This document shows positions 31,194-40,502 of a stretch of DNA of 48,326 bases, in pieces. Numbering within the stretch: the first letter of the stretch is position 1; each line of letters starts with the position of its first letter. The position numbers and the translations under genes were made by a program. The notes beneath the pieces were generated by a model, which saw only the letters and a program-made list of their open reading frames with translations, was not told the DNA's origin and did no database searches. The stretch is from NCBI GenBank assembly GCA_000431215.1, contig HF985575.1:827-49152 (forward strand). Reading direction: 5' to 3'. This stretch comes from Prevotella sp. CAG:1031 (GTDB lineage Bacteria > Bacteroidota > Bacteroidia > Bacteroidales > Muribaculaceae).

Positions 31194-31299
31194 ATTTCTG
31201 CCGGCGCCGCGATTTTCGCCCGTTCCACCCCACAGTTTACCCCCCCATAAAGACAATCGGCATCCACCCCCGGCCCGCGCTCAGAAGCTCTAAAGATTA

Positions 31300-31379
31300 A
31301 TTGTTCCATCGAAGGAACAATTTCTCAAATTAGACCATCGAAGGTACAATTTGATCGATTGTTCCATCGAAGGTACAAT
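31300..31379. repeat. Three palindromic 22-bp units with an exact 29-bp period
   Basis: Units at 31300-31321, 31329-31350 and 31358-31379. The first is nearly perfectly palindromic, ATTGTTCC-ATCGAA-GGAACAAT. All share CCATCGAAGG and end in ACAAT; spacers are 7 bases and differ. The array lies between the 3' end of rlmH and the divIC promoter, in 284 bases without genes. Confidence 0.88.
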
Positions 31380-31413
31380 CGAGAACCGGCTGCTATTCAA
31401 TCGCTATGGCTGA

Positions 31414-31881
31414 TTACTGATGGTGATAGGGCTCTCCGCGCAGAATGGTCATGGCGCGGTAGACCTGCTCGGTGAAGAAAAGACGCACCATCTCGTGAGT
31501 GAATGTCATCTGCGACAGACCGAGAAGGCGGTCGGCCCGTGAATAGACCTCCTGACTGAATCCGTAGGGGCCGCCTATGATGAAAACGAGCCGTTTGATT
31601 CCGGCATTCATCCTTCCTTCGAGAAAACGGGCGAACTCAACCGAGGTCATCTCGCGGCCGCGCTCGTCGAGCAGCACAACAGTGTCGGCCGCAGTCAGAC
31701 GCTTCAGAATAGCATCCCCTTCGGCCCGCTTCTGGCTCTCGGAATCGCGGCAGCCACGGGCGTCGGGCAACTCAACAAGCTCGAAACCAATGTAATGGCC
31801 GATTCGCCGGAGATACCCGTCGATGAGGCGCGAAATCTCAGGCGTAGAGGTTTTGCCTACGGCAATGACGGTTATTTTCAT
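31414..31881 (-). CDS. rlmH: 23S rRNA (pseudouridine1915-N3)-methyltransferase
   Basis: 155 residues of the SPOUT class. MKITVIAVGKTSTPEI opens it; the SAM-binding knot contains VLLDERGREMTSVEFA and IIGGPYGFSQEVYSRA, then LSQMTFTHEMVRLFFTEQVYRA and the terminal RGEPYHHQ. These are all RlmH hallmarks. It methylates helix 69 of 23S rRNA in the assembled ribosome. Divergent from nadC with 62 bases between starts. Confidence 0.95.
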   Translation of the reverse strand: MKITVIAVGKTSTPEISRLIDGYLRRIGHYIGFELVELPDARGCRDSESQKRAEGDAILKRLTAADTVVLLDERGREMTSVEFARFLEGRMNAGIKRLVFIIGGPYGFSQEVYSRADRLLGLSQMTFTHEMVRLFFTEQVYRAMTILRGEPYHHQ

Positions 31882-31908
31882 TTATTTCAGCGGAATTTGT
31901 TAACTTTG
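31876..31908 (+). promoter_or_regulatory. Predicted nadC promoter, overlapping the rlmH start codon
   Basis: TAACTTTG (31901-31908) with a degenerate TTTC (31876-31879) 21 bases upstream. The -33 region covers the rlmH start codon on the other strand. Confidence 0.5.
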
Positions 31909-31943
31909 TGCAAAATTATAAAATCTCATCAGAAGTCATAGCA

Positions 31944-32789
31944 ATGAAAACTAAAGAAGAGCTTATCGACGCCCTCATCGATCTGGCTTTCGCCGAAGAC
32001 ATCGGCGACGGCGACCACACTACCCTATCGACGATTCCCGCCGACGCCATGGGGCGTCAGCATCTTCTGGTCAAAGAGGAAGGCATTCTTGCCGGTGTCG
32101 ATATTGCCCGACGTGTTTTCGAGCGCTACGATCCGAGCCTTAAGATGACGGTGATGATCGGCGACGGCTCCCGCGTGAAGCCCGGCGACATCGCGTTTGT
32201 TGTCGAAGGGCCCGTAAGGTCGCTGCTCGTCACAGAGCGCACGATGCTCAATATAATGCAGCGCATGAGTGGAATCGCGACAATGACAGCCCGCTATCAG
32301 GAGCGTCTGAAAGGGCTTAAAGCCAAAGTGCTCGACACCCGCAAGACTACGCCCGGAATGCGCATCCTCGAGAAGGAAGCTGTCAGAATCGGCGGGGGCG
32401 CAAACCACCGAATAGGTCTTTTCGACATGATTCTTATCAAAGACAACCATGTTGATTTTGCCGGCGGAATCCCGAATGCCGTCAGCCGTGCGCGCGCCTA
32501 TCTCAAGGAAAAGGGAAAAGACCTCAAGATCGAGGTCGAAGTGCGCAATACCGACGAAATCCGTCAGGCTCTCGATGCCAGGGTTGACCGAATTATGCTC
32601 GACAACTTCACTCCTGAACGCACTGCCGAGGCAGTGGCGCTCATCGGGGGAGCCGCCGAAATAGAATCGAGCGGAGGAATAACCCTCGACACTCTGCGCG
32701 CCTACGGCGAGGCCGGCGTCGACTTTATTTCGGTCGGTGCGCTGACCCATTCGGTAAAAGGACTCGACATGAGTTTCAAGGCCTGCTGA
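31944..32789 (+). CDS. nadC: Nicotinate-nucleotide pyrophosphorylase (carboxylating)
   Basis: 281 residues from the ATG at 31944 (MKTKEELIDALIDLAFAEDI). Motifs: GDGDHTTLSTIP, TERTMLNIMQRMSGIAT, DTRKTTPGMRILEKEAV, GGGANHRIGLFDMILIKDNH and IEVEVRNTDE. It turns quinolinate and PRPP into nicotinate mononucleotide for NAD. The longer frame from 31908 begins inside the -7 box and is not used. Confidence 0.95.
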   Translation: MKTKEELIDALIDLAFAEDIGDGDHTTLSTIPADAMGRQHLLVKEEGILAGVDIARRVFERYDPSLKMTVMIGDGSRVKPGDIAFVVEGPVRSLLVTERTMLNIMQRMSGIATMTARYQERLKGLKAKVLDTRKTTPGMRILEKEAVRIGGGANHRIGLFDMILIKDNHVDFAGGIPNAVSRARAYLKEKGKDLKIEVEVRNTDEIRQALDARVDRIMLDNFTPERTAEAVALIGGAAEIESSGGITLDTLRAYGEAGVDFISVGALTHSVKGLDMSFKAC

Positions 32790-32849
32790 ACTCACAGCCC
32801 GTAGAACGGTTATAGTTAATAACAGTATAATCTTTTTAACTTACACGAT

Positions 32850-33284
32850 ATGGCTTTTATTAAAGAGTTCAAAGAGTTTGCCATGAAGGGTAACGTTGTC
32901 GACATGGCTGTCGGCGTTATCATAGGCGCTGCGTTCGGAAAAATCGTATCCTCGCTTGTCGACGACATAATCATGCCTCTGGTCGGCGTTGCCACAGGCG
33001 GCATCAATTTCACTGACTACAAGTGGGTCATAAAGGACGCCGTCATGAAAGGCACCGAGGTTCTCGAGCCTGAGGTGACCCTCAATTGGGGCGCGTGGAT
33101 CCAGACTATCGTCAACTTCCTGATCGTTGCCTTCTGCATATTCGTCATGATCAAGTTCATGAACCAGTTGCGCAAGAAGAAAGATGAAGAGCCGGCTCCC
33201 GCTCCCGCCGAGCCATCTAACGAAGAGAAGCTGCTGACCCAGATCCGCGACCTACTCGAAGATCAGGCAAAATCGAAAAAATAA
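32850..33284 (+). CDS. mscL: Large-conductance mechanosensitive channel
   Basis: 144 residues. MAFIKEFKEFAMKGNVVDMAVGVIIGAAF is the N-terminal helix and pore-lining TM1, followed by GKIVSSLVDDIIMPLVG. TM2 is WIQTIVNFLIVAFCIFVMIKF, and a charged C-terminal bundle ends LLTQIRDLLEDQ. MscL is the emergency osmolyte valve of the inner membrane. Its tail has a proline-alanine linker (PAPAPAEP). Confidence 0.95.
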   Translation: MAFIKEFKEFAMKGNVVDMAVGVIIGAAFGKIVSSLVDDIIMPLVGVATGGINFTDYKWVIKDAVMKGTEVLEPEVTLNWGAWIQTIVNFLIVAFCIFVMIKFMNQLRKKKDEEPAPAPAEPSNEEKLLTQIRDLLEDQAKSKK

Positions 33285-33299
33285 TTCCCGACCGTCGGC

Positions 33300-34094
33300 A
33301 TGACGAAGAAAGTCACCCCCAAGAAAGCCCTCGGACAGCATTTTCTGACCGACCTCGGCATTGCACGCCGCATTGCCGACACCCTCGCGCCTTTCAACGG
33401 CCTTCCTGCCGTTGAAGTGGGGCCCGGGATGGGGGTTCTGACGCAGTTTCTGCTGGCCGACGGCATCGATCTTAAAGTTGTCGAGCTCGATTCAGAGAGC
33501 GTGGAGTGGCTCAACAGCCACTATCCCGCTCTCGAAGGGCACATTATCGAGGGTGATTTTCTGCGCCTCAACCTCGCCTCGCTCTTTCCCGGAGCCTCGA
33601 AAATCAGCGTTATCGGCAACTACCCCTACAATATATCCTCGCAGATTTTTTTTCACGTCCTCGACTACCGCGACCTCGTTGAATGTTGCTCGGGAATGCT
33701 TCAGCGCGAAGTAGCCGAACGCCTCGCCGCAAAACCGGGCACGAAAGCCCGCGGCATTCTCAGCGTGCTGCTTCAGGCGTGGTACGACGTCGAGTATCTC
33801 TTCACTGTCGACGAAACCGTGTTCAATCCGCCCCCGAAGGTGAAAAGCGGTGTCATCAGAATGACGCGGCGTCCGGGCGTCGACAGCCTCGGATGCGACG
33901 AGCAGCTTTTCAAGTCGGTCGTCAAGACTTCTTTCGGCCAACGCCGGAAAACACTGCGCAACTCTCTGAAACCGCTCGCAGGGCCCGCAGGGCTTCCTCC
34001 GGCGGCCGAGCCCATGCTTGGGTTGCGGCCTGAGCAGCTCAGTGTTGACCAATTCATAGAGTTGACAAACATTATAGCCGACAGCCGACGATGA
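33300..34094 (+). CDS. rsmA: 16S rRNA dimethyladenosine transferase
   Basis: 264 residues. KKALGQHFLTD at the start, SAM motif EVGPGMGVLTQFLL, and catalytic GNYPYNISSQIFF. Family end: TSFGQRRKTLRNSL. It dimethylates two adenosines in helix 45 of 16S rRNA during 30S assembly. It overlaps mgtE by ATGA, so the two are coupled. Confidence 0.95.
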   Translation: MTKKVTPKKALGQHFLTDLGIARRIADTLAPFNGLPAVEVGPGMGVLTQFLLADGIDLKVVELDSESVEWLNSHYPALEGHIIEGDFLRLNLASLFPGASKISVIGNYPYNISSQIFFHVLDYRDLVECCSGMLQREVAERLAAKPGTKARGILSVLLQAWYDVEYLFTVDETVFNPPPKVKSGVIRMTRRPGVDSLGCDEQLFKSVVKTSFGQRRKTLRNSLKPLAGPAGLPPAAEPMLGLRPEQLSVDQFIELTNIIADSRR

Positions 34095-35452
34095 AAAAAT
34101 TTACCGAAGAATATCTCGACGAGATCCGAAAAATAATCGAGCAGGGCGACACCGCCGCCGCCGCCTCGGCTTTGTCCGAGCTCCATCCGGCCGACATCGC
34201 CGACCTCTATGAAGACCTTGATCTGAAGCAGGCCGAGTTCCTGTTCAAGCTTCTCGACGAAGACACGGCCGCCGACGTGCTCATGGAGCTCGACGAAGAC
34301 GACCGAAAGAAGCTTCTCGCAGGAATGGACGCCGAAGAGGTGGCGCGCCGCATCGACCACCTCGACACCGACGACGCTGTCGACGTCATCCAGGAGCTCG
34401 ACGAGGACGAGCGCGACAAGATTCTCAGCCATATCGACGATGTCGAGCAGGCGGGCGACATCATCGACCTGCTGAAATACGACGAAGACACCGCCGGCGG
34501 TCTGATGGGCACCGAAATGATCGTTGTCAATGAGAACTGGTCGATGCCCGAATGTATCCGTCAGATGCGCCTTCAGGCCGAAGACATGGACGAGATCTAC
34601 TACGTCTATGTTGTCGACGACGACGATCGCCTGCGCGGAGTGCTTCCGCTGAAAAAGCTCATCACCCATCCCTCGGTCTCGAAAATCAAACACGTCATGG
34701 AGCCCGACCCTATTTCGGTCAAGGCCGATACGCCGATCGACGAGGTGACCATCGACTTCGAGAAATACGACCTCGTCGCGATGCCGGTTGTCGACTCGAT
34801 CGGACGTCTTGTAGGTCGTATTACCGTCGATGACGTCATGGATCAGGCCCGTGAAGACCTCGAGCGCGACTATCAGCTCGCCAGCGGTCTGTCGAGCGAT
34901 GTCGAGACCAACGACAACCTGTTCTCCCAGACAAAAGCACGCCTGCCATGGCTTCTGATAGGAATGGTCGGCGGACTCTGCAACTCTGTTATCCTCGGTC
35001 GATTCGAAGGGGGTATCGCCCTCGACCCCATGCTTGCGCTTTTCATCCCTCTGATAGGCGGTACGGGCGGAAACGTCGGCACCCAGTCGTCGGCCATAGT
35101 CGTTCAGGGCCTCGCAAACGGTTCTATGGCACTGCGGAATTCCGCCGGACAGCTTATGAAAGAACTCGGCATAGGACTTCTGAACGGCTGCATTATCTCT
35201 CTGCTGGTTTTCGGCTACAATTTCCTGAGGTTCGGAATGGGGCACTACGCCACGTCGCTTGCCGTCTCGCTGTCGCTTTTCGCCGTTGTCATCTTCGCTT
35301 CGGTTTTCGGCACATTCGTGCCCCTGACTCTCGAACGGTTCAAGATCGATCCGGCACTCGCCACCGGCCCCTTCATATCGATCACCAACGACATTGTCGG
35401 CATGCTGATCTATATGTCGATTTCAACCTGGCTGCTCATGTCTTTCGTCTGA
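34091..35452 (+). CDS. mgtE: Magnesium transporter MgtE
   Basis: 453 residues: an acidic N-domain of superhelical repeats (LHPADIADLYEDL, DEDDRKKLLAGMD), two CBS domains ending ITVDDVMDQAREDLERD, and five membrane helices with the pore signature GGTGGNVGTQSSAIVVQGLA. The soluble part closes the pore when cytosolic Mg is high. Translationally coupled to rsmA, a pairing common in Bacteroidales. Confidence 0.95.
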   Translation: MKKFTEEYLDEIRKIIEQGDTAAAASALSELHPADIADLYEDLDLKQAEFLFKLLDEDTAADVLMELDEDDRKKLLAGMDAEEVARRIDHLDTDDAVDVIQELDEDERDKILSHIDDVEQAGDIIDLLKYDEDTAGGLMGTEMIVVNENWSMPECIRQMRLQAEDMDEIYYVYVVDDDDRLRGVLPLKKLITHPSVSKIKHVMEPDPISVKADTPIDEVTIDFEKYDLVAMPVVDSIGRLVGRITVDDVMDQAREDLERDYQLASGLSSDVETNDNLFSQTKARLPWLLIGMVGGLCNSVILGRFEGGIALDPMLALFIPLIGGTGGNVGTQSSAIVVQGLANGSMALRNSAGQLMKELGIGLLNGCIISLLVFGYNFLRFGMGHYATSLAVSLSLFAVVIFASVFGTFVPLTLERFKIDPALATGPFISITNDIVGMLIYMSISTWLLMSFV

Positions 35453-35504
35453 CCGCCAAGTCTGCGCCGGGGCAATAATCGGCGCCAACCCGACGTTTAA
35501 AATA

Positions 35505-38500
35505 ATGATGAAACGCGTCCGGCAATTTTTTCTGATGCTCCTGCCGCTGCTTGCCCTCGCAGCTCTGGCGGCCCTTTCGGCGTGCTCTCCACGCAAGAAC
35601 ACAGCAGCCTCGCGCAACTATCAGGCTTTCATAACCCGCTATAATATCTATTATAACGGCGACGAGCACTATAAAGAGACCCTCCGCGAGATGGAGAAAA
35701 CCTACGAAGACGACTATTCGCAGCGTCTTTTCATGCACCCCGTCGAGGCCAAGGCAAAGCCTAAATCGCCCCAGCCGAGCGGAAACTTCGACCGCTCTAT
35801 CGAGAAAGCCCAGAAAGCCATTCAGCTCCGCTCGATAAAGAAACGTCCGAAAAAGAAGTCAGGGCGCCAGACTGCCGAGCAGAAGGCGTGGCTGAAACGC
35901 AGCGAATACAACCCCTTCCTCCACAATGCATGGATGATGATGGCCCGCAGCCAGTACTACAACGGCGATTTCGCCGGAGCCGCCGCCACCTTCCACTACA
36001 TCGCAAAGAACTTCACATGGCTGCCGAAGACAGTCGACGAGGCCCGCCTCTGGCAGGCCCGTTGCTACTGCGCCCTCGACTGGCTGTTCGAAGCCGAAGA
36101 CATTCTTCGCAAGTTCAAACCCGAAGAGCTGACCGACAAGACTCTGCTCGGCCTCTACAGGTTCGCCCGCGCCGATTATCTCATACGCTCACGCGAAAAC
36201 GCCGAGGCGATAAAAGAACTGACCGAGGCCATCAGGCTGGCCAAAGGCTCATCGCAGAAAACCCGCCTGACGTTCCTGCTCGGACAACTCTACGCTCTCG
36301 AAGGGCGCAAAAAAGAGGCCTACGATGCTTTCAAGCGTGCCGGAAGCTCGTCGGCGTCATCGTATCGTACGAAATTCAACGCCCGCATAAAGCAAAGCGA
36401 AGTTTATGAAGGAGCCGACATCAATCCCGAAGTCAAGGCCCTGCGGCGCATGACGCGATACGACCGCAACAAAGACTATCTCGACCAGACCTACTATGCC
36501 ATCGGAAACCTCTATCTCTCGCGCGGCGACACTCTAAACGCCATCGAGAACTATAAGCTCGCCGCCGAGAAGTCGACGCGCTCGGGCATCGACAAGGCTC
36601 TGAGCCAGCTGACGCTCGGACGCCTCTATTTCGAGCGCGGCAACTATGCCGACGCACAGCCCTGCTATTCCGAGGCAGTGCCCCAGCTCCCCGAAGATTA
36701 TCCCGACTACAAGCTCATCAAAAAGCGCAGTGACGTGCTCGACGAACTCGCCGTCTATTCCCAGAACGTGACGCTTCAGGACTCTCTGTTGCGGCTGGCG
36801 GCAATGACACCCGAAGAACAGATGAAGGTCATCGATAAAATCATCGACGACCTCAAGAAGAAAGAAAAGGAGGAAGCCGAGGCTGCCAAGCGCGAGGAAT
36901 ATCTCGCCCAGGCCGAAGCCATGGGTTCGAATCTCAAGGACAACGGAGCACGCCCGTCGACGTTCACGATGAACAACGACGACTCGTGGTATTTCTACAA
37001 CACATCAGCCCGCAACGCCGGCAAGACAGAGTTCCAGCGCCGCTGGGGCTCGCGCAAGCTTGAAGACAACTGGCGTCGCCGCAATAAGGCATCTTTCGAC
37101 ACCGCCGACTTCGACGCCGACGCCGAAAATGACAGCATTGACGCCGACAATCCCGACGCCCCCGACCAGGCCGCTGAAGAAGAGACCGACTCGGCAAAAA
37201 CAGCGCGCGAACACGCCGCCGATCCCCATTTCCCCGAATATTACCTCGCCCAGATTCCTTCGACCGACGAAGAGAAGCAGACAGCCAACGACGTCATTCA
37301 GGAAGGACTCTACAATATGGGCGTGATTCTGAAAAACAACCTCGGCGACTTCCCCGCCGCAGCTTCGGAGTTCGAAAAACTTCTCGAACGCTATCCCGAC
37401 AACATATACCGCCTCGACGCATATTATAACCTCTACCTCATGTGGATGCAGGCCGGTAACACCGCCGAAGCCGAGAAATGGCGCCGGAAAATTCTGTCGG
37501 ATTTCCCCGACTCGAAATACGGCCTCGCCATGGCCGACCCGAACTACCTCAAGAATCTGCGCGAGATGGATGCCCGTCAGGAAGAACTATACGCCCGCGC
37601 CTACGACGATTACCTTGAAAACCGCAACGACAGGGTTCATCAGGCCTACAACGACATGATGCGCGACTACCCCCTGAGCAAGCTCATGCCCAAGTTCATG
37701 TTCCTCCACGCGCTGGCCTACGTCACCGAAAACAAGCCCGAAGAATTCAACCAGACACTGCGCGAAATGCTTGAACGATACCCCCAGACCGATGCCACGC
37801 CGATGGCCTCGGCCTACCTTGCCGGAATGGCTAAAGGACGCAAAATCAACAGCGGCCTCACCAACACACGCGGCATGATATGGGACACACGCCTCATAGC
37901 CGCCGGGCAGAACGCCGACTCTACGGCAACGGAAGGCCCTGTGGAATTCACACGCGACCCCGAAGCACCGCATACCCTCCTGTTCCTCTTCAACAACCGC
38001 GCCATACAGGCCAACGCTTTCATCTACGACATAGCGCGCCATAACTTCACAACCTACGCAGTGCGTGATTTCGACATCGAGCCCATGAACTTCGATCAGC
38101 TCGGAATCATCGCCGTCAAAGGTTTCAGGAACGAGGCCGAAGTCAACGCCTATCGCCAGCGCCTTGCCGCCGACAAGAACTTCATAATGCCCCCGGGCGT
38201 TAGACCGGTAGTGATCTCCGATTCAAACTTCGAGCTCATGCTGAAACGCGGCGCATCATTCGACGAATATTTCAAATTCATAGGCGAGAAAGAACTCAGC
38301 GACCTCCACGAAGCCGTCCTCCCGCCCGACGAATATCCGTCGGCCGCCGAAATGTATCAGGCCCCCGCGCCGGAGAGCTCAGAGAACTCCGATAGCTCAG
38401 AAACTCCCAAAGCTCCCGAAGCTCCCATAACTCCCGAAACTCCCGAAGCTCCCGAAGCTCCCAATACTCCCGAAACTCCCGAAATCGAGCCCGACGGCTC

Positions 38501-38528
38501 GGAAGGCGACGATCCGCTTCTCGAATAA
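35505..38528 (+). CDS. porW: Type IX secretion-linked TPR lipoprotein PorW/SprE
   Basis: 1007 residues. Lipoprotein signal ending LAALSAC, then NYQAFITRYNIYYNGDEHYK, MHPVEAKAKPKSPQPSGNFD and KRSEYNPFLHNAWMMMARSQ, which match the PorW/SprE family. TPR repeats run through about residues 120-420 and 560-780. PorW bridges the PorKN ring and the outer-membrane part of the type IX secretion machine. The last 50 residues are a low-complexity tail of APE/TPE triplets and acidic residues. It is 15 bases from porX. Confidence 0.88.
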   Translation: MMKRVRQFFLMLLPLLALAALAALSACSPRKNTAASRNYQAFITRYNIYYNGDEHYKETLREMEKTYEDDYSQRLFMHPVEAKAKPKSPQPSGNFDRSIEKAQKAIQLRSIKKRPKKKSGRQTAEQKAWLKRSEYNPFLHNAWMMMARSQYYNGDFAGAAATFHYIAKNFTWLPKTVDEARLWQARCYCALDWLFEAEDILRKFKPEELTDKTLLGLYRFARADYLIRSRENAEAIKELTEAIRLAKGSSQKTRLTFLLGQLYALEGRKKEAYDAFKRAGSSSASSYRTKFNARIKQSEVYEGADINPEVKALRRMTRYDRNKDYLDQTYYAIGNLYLSRGDTLNAIENYKLAAEKSTRSGIDKALSQLTLGRLYFERGNYADAQPCYSEAVPQLPEDYPDYKLIKKRSDVLDELAVYSQNVTLQDSLLRLAAMTPEEQMKVIDKIIDDLKKKEKEEAEAAKREEYLAQAEAMGSNLKDNGARPSTFTMNNDDSWYFYNTSARNAGKTEFQRRWGSRKLEDNWRRRNKASFDTADFDADAENDSIDADNPDAPDQAAEEETDSAKTAREHAADPHFPEYYLAQIPSTDEEKQTANDVIQEGLYNMGVILKNNLGDFPAAASEFEKLLERYPDNIYRLDAYYNLYLMWMQAGNTAEAEKWRRKILSDFPDSKYGLAMADPNYLKNLREMDARQEELYARAYDDYLENRNDRVHQAYNDMMRDYPLSKLMPKFMFLHALAYVTENKPEEFNQTLREMLERYPQTDATPMASAYLAGMAKGRKINSGLTNTRGMIWDTRLIAAGQNADSTATEGPVEFTRDPEAPHTLLFLFNNRAIQANAFIYDIARHNFTTYAVRDFDIEPMNFDQLGIIAVKGFRNEAEVNAYRQRLAADKNFIMPPGVRPVVISDSNFELMLKRGASFDEYFKFIGEKELSDLHEAVLPPDEYPSAAEMYQAPAPESSENSDSSETPKAPEAPITPETPEAPEAPNTPETPEIEPDGSEGDDPLLE
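38400..38484 (+). repeat. 9-bp coding minisatellite in porW
   Basis: About nine tandem 9-bp units of the form ActCCCgaA, encoding APE/TPE-type triplets. Units differ by one or two bases, so copy number can change without loss of frame. Confidence 0.85.
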
Positions 38529-38543
38529 CTAAACTCCAACCCT

Positions 38544-40097
38544 ATGGCCGCAACTCACACAATTCTCTGGGCCGACGACGAAATAGACCTTCTGAAGCCC
38601 CACATACTGTTCCTCCGCTCGAAGGGCTACGAAACCGTTACCGCCAACAACGGCCGCGACGCCCTCGAGCTCGTCAGCCGTCAGCCTTTCGACCTCATTA
38701 TCCTCGACGAGAATATGCCCGGCCTGACAGGACTCGAAACGCTTCAGCGGATAAAAGAACTCGCTCCGCAGATTCCCGTGATCATGATAACCAAGAGCGA
38801 AGAAGAGAACATAATGGATCAGGCCGTCGGGAATAAAATCGCCGACTATCTCATAAAGCCCGTCAATCCCAACCAGATTCTTCTCTCGATAAAGAAGAAC
38901 CTCCATTCTCCCGAACTCGTCGCACAGAAAGCCTCGACAGGCTATCGCGAGGAATTCGGCCGGATAACATCGCTTATCAACGACTCATATACTGTTTCAG
39001 ACTGGATAGAGCTTTACCGCAAACTCGTTTTCTGGGATCTCGAGCTCGCCTCTGCCGACACAAACATGGATCAGCTTCTCGATATGCAGAAAGTCGAGGC
39101 CAACGCAGCCTTCGCCAAATTCATCCGCAAGAACTATGCCGGATGGATCGAAGACAAGAACGCCCCCGACAGGCCTCTCATGAGTCCCGACATATTCAAG
39201 AACCGCATATTCCCCGCCCTCGACAACGGCGAGAAGGTCTTCTTTATACTGATCGACAACTTCCGCTTCGATCAGTGGCAGGTAGTCAAGCCGCTCATAG
39301 CCGACGCCTTCAATATCAACGAAAGCCTCTACTGCGCCATACTTCCGACGACGACTCAATATGCCCGCAACGCCATCTTCTCGGGGCTCATGCCGACCGA
39401 AATATCGCGCCTCTTCCCCGAACTGTGGGTCGACGAAGACAGCGAAGAAGGCAAAAATCTCAACGAATCGCCCCTGATAGCCACTCAATTCGAGCGCTAC
39501 CGCCGTCAGGTCAGATTCTCCTATAATAAAATCAACGACAACGCCGCCGGAGAAAAACTGCTGCGCGAATTCTCGAATCTCGAGAACAACGACCTCAACG
39601 TCGTTATCTTCAACTTCATCGACATGATGAGCCATGCGCGAACCGAGAGCCGCATGATTCGCGAGCTCGCCGCCACCGACGCCGCCTACCGCTCGCTGAC
39701 AGAATCGTGGTTCCGCCATTCCAGCGCTCTCGAGCTCTTCAAGCTGATTGCCCGCAAAGGCTACAAAATCATCCTTACAACCGACCACGGCACCATACGC
39801 GTCGACAACCCGCTAAAAGTCATAGGCGATCGAAACACAACTACCAACCCGCGCTATAAAGTCGGCAAAAACCTCTCATACAATCCCCGTCAGGTCTACG
39901 AAGTCAAACAGCCCGCGCGCCTCGGACTGCCCAGTCCCAATATCTCGTCGACCTACATCTTTGCCACAGGCCGCGACTTCTTCGCCTATCCCAACAACTA
40001 CAACCACTTCGTCCAGTATTACGACGGCACCTTCCAGCACGGCGGCATCTCCCTCGAAGAAATGCTCGTTCCCCTGATCACCCTCAGCCCCAAATAA
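38544..40097 (+). CDS. porX: Type IX secretion response regulator PorX (receiver plus PglZ domain)
   Basis: 517 residues. The receiver has D11-D12, the phosphoacceptor D55 in IILDENMPG and the KP motif in YLIKPVNP. From about residue 200 a PglZ/alkaline phosphatase-like domain follows, with FILIDNFRFDQW (metal ligand Asp), AILPTTTQYARNAIFSG (catalytic Thr region), FIDMMSHART and TTDHGTIRV. PorX works with the kinase PorY, and its PglZ domain cleaves cyclic or linear oligonucleotide signals to control type IX secretion. It ends at a strong terminator. Confidence 0.94.
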   Translation: MAATHTILWADDEIDLLKPHILFLRSKGYETVTANNGRDALELVSRQPFDLIILDENMPGLTGLETLQRIKELAPQIPVIMITKSEEENIMDQAVGNKIADYLIKPVNPNQILLSIKKNLHSPELVAQKASTGYREEFGRITSLINDSYTVSDWIELYRKLVFWDLELASADTNMDQLLDMQKVEANAAFAKFIRKNYAGWIEDKNAPDRPLMSPDIFKNRIFPALDNGEKVFFILIDNFRFDQWQVVKPLIADAFNINESLYCAILPTTTQYARNAIFSGLMPTEISRLFPELWVDEDSEEGKNLNESPLIATQFERYRRQVRFSYNKINDNAAGEKLLREFSNLENNDLNVVIFNFIDMMSHARTESRMIRELAATDAAYRSLTESWFRHSSALELFKLIARKGYKIILTTDHGTIRVDNPLKVIGDRNTTTNPRYKVGKNLSYNPRQVYEVKQPARLGLPSPNISSTYIFATGRDFFAYPNNYNHFVQYYDGTFQHGGISLEEMLVPLITLSPK

Positions 40098-40120
40098 TAC
40101 TTCCCAAAACCTATAACGAA

Positions 40121-40164
40121 CGAGAACGCCGGCATTGACAGTGCGGGTGTTCTCGGTTCTTTTT
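40121..40164 (+). terminator. Terminator of the porW-porX unit
   Basis: CGAGAACGCC / GGTGTTCTCG stem with an inner GCA/TGC pairing, followed by TTCTTTTT. Confidence 0.82.
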
Positions 40165-40502
40165 GCGCGAAGCCAATCAGCGTTATGTTGAAAAAATTTC
40201 GGCACATTGCCTCACCGATAACATTTTTCCGTAAGTTTGGAATAGCTTTATTAGTTCCTTATAATAAGGACATTGGGAGAATTACCCGATTTTGAGGTAA
40301 TGACTTGGCAACCGTTCCATTTGCAGCGTTCTGCTATGAATCGCGTTCAAATAACTCTCTACAATGCAAAGGTAAAACAAAATTTTCAGTGTACTAGAAC
40401 TTTTCTTAAGCAAAATACTGATAATGTATTGAAACGGTCATAATTTCATGGATAGTAGTTACCTTTGTAGTGCTATTTAACTTCACAAATACTAATTGTA
40501 TT
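40165..40502. other. AT-rich gene-free stretch with palindromes, left edge of the island
   Basis: No convincing gene. It holds a perfect odd palindrome TCCTTAT-A-ATAAGGA (40256-40270), then TTACC / GGTAA stem halves around 40280-40300, and a minus-strand -7 box TACCTTTG (40367-40374) whose transcript would run left through these structures. A plus-strand TACCTTTG (40460-40467) probably serves the gene at 40503. It looks like the leader or remnant of a mobile unit. Confidence 0.5.

Noticed and set aside
31300..31379. Possible short CRISPR array
   Set aside because: Spacers are only 7 bases, units are palindromic and degenerate, and no cas genes are near.
33773..35245. 490-codon minus-strand frame over rsmA and mgtE
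   Set aside because: Crosses two well-identified plus-strand genes and shows no protein-like motifs; a codon-bias shadow.
38400..38484. Possible non-coding repeat array
   Set aside because: Period of 9 bases and uninterrupted frame show it is a coding repeat inside porW.
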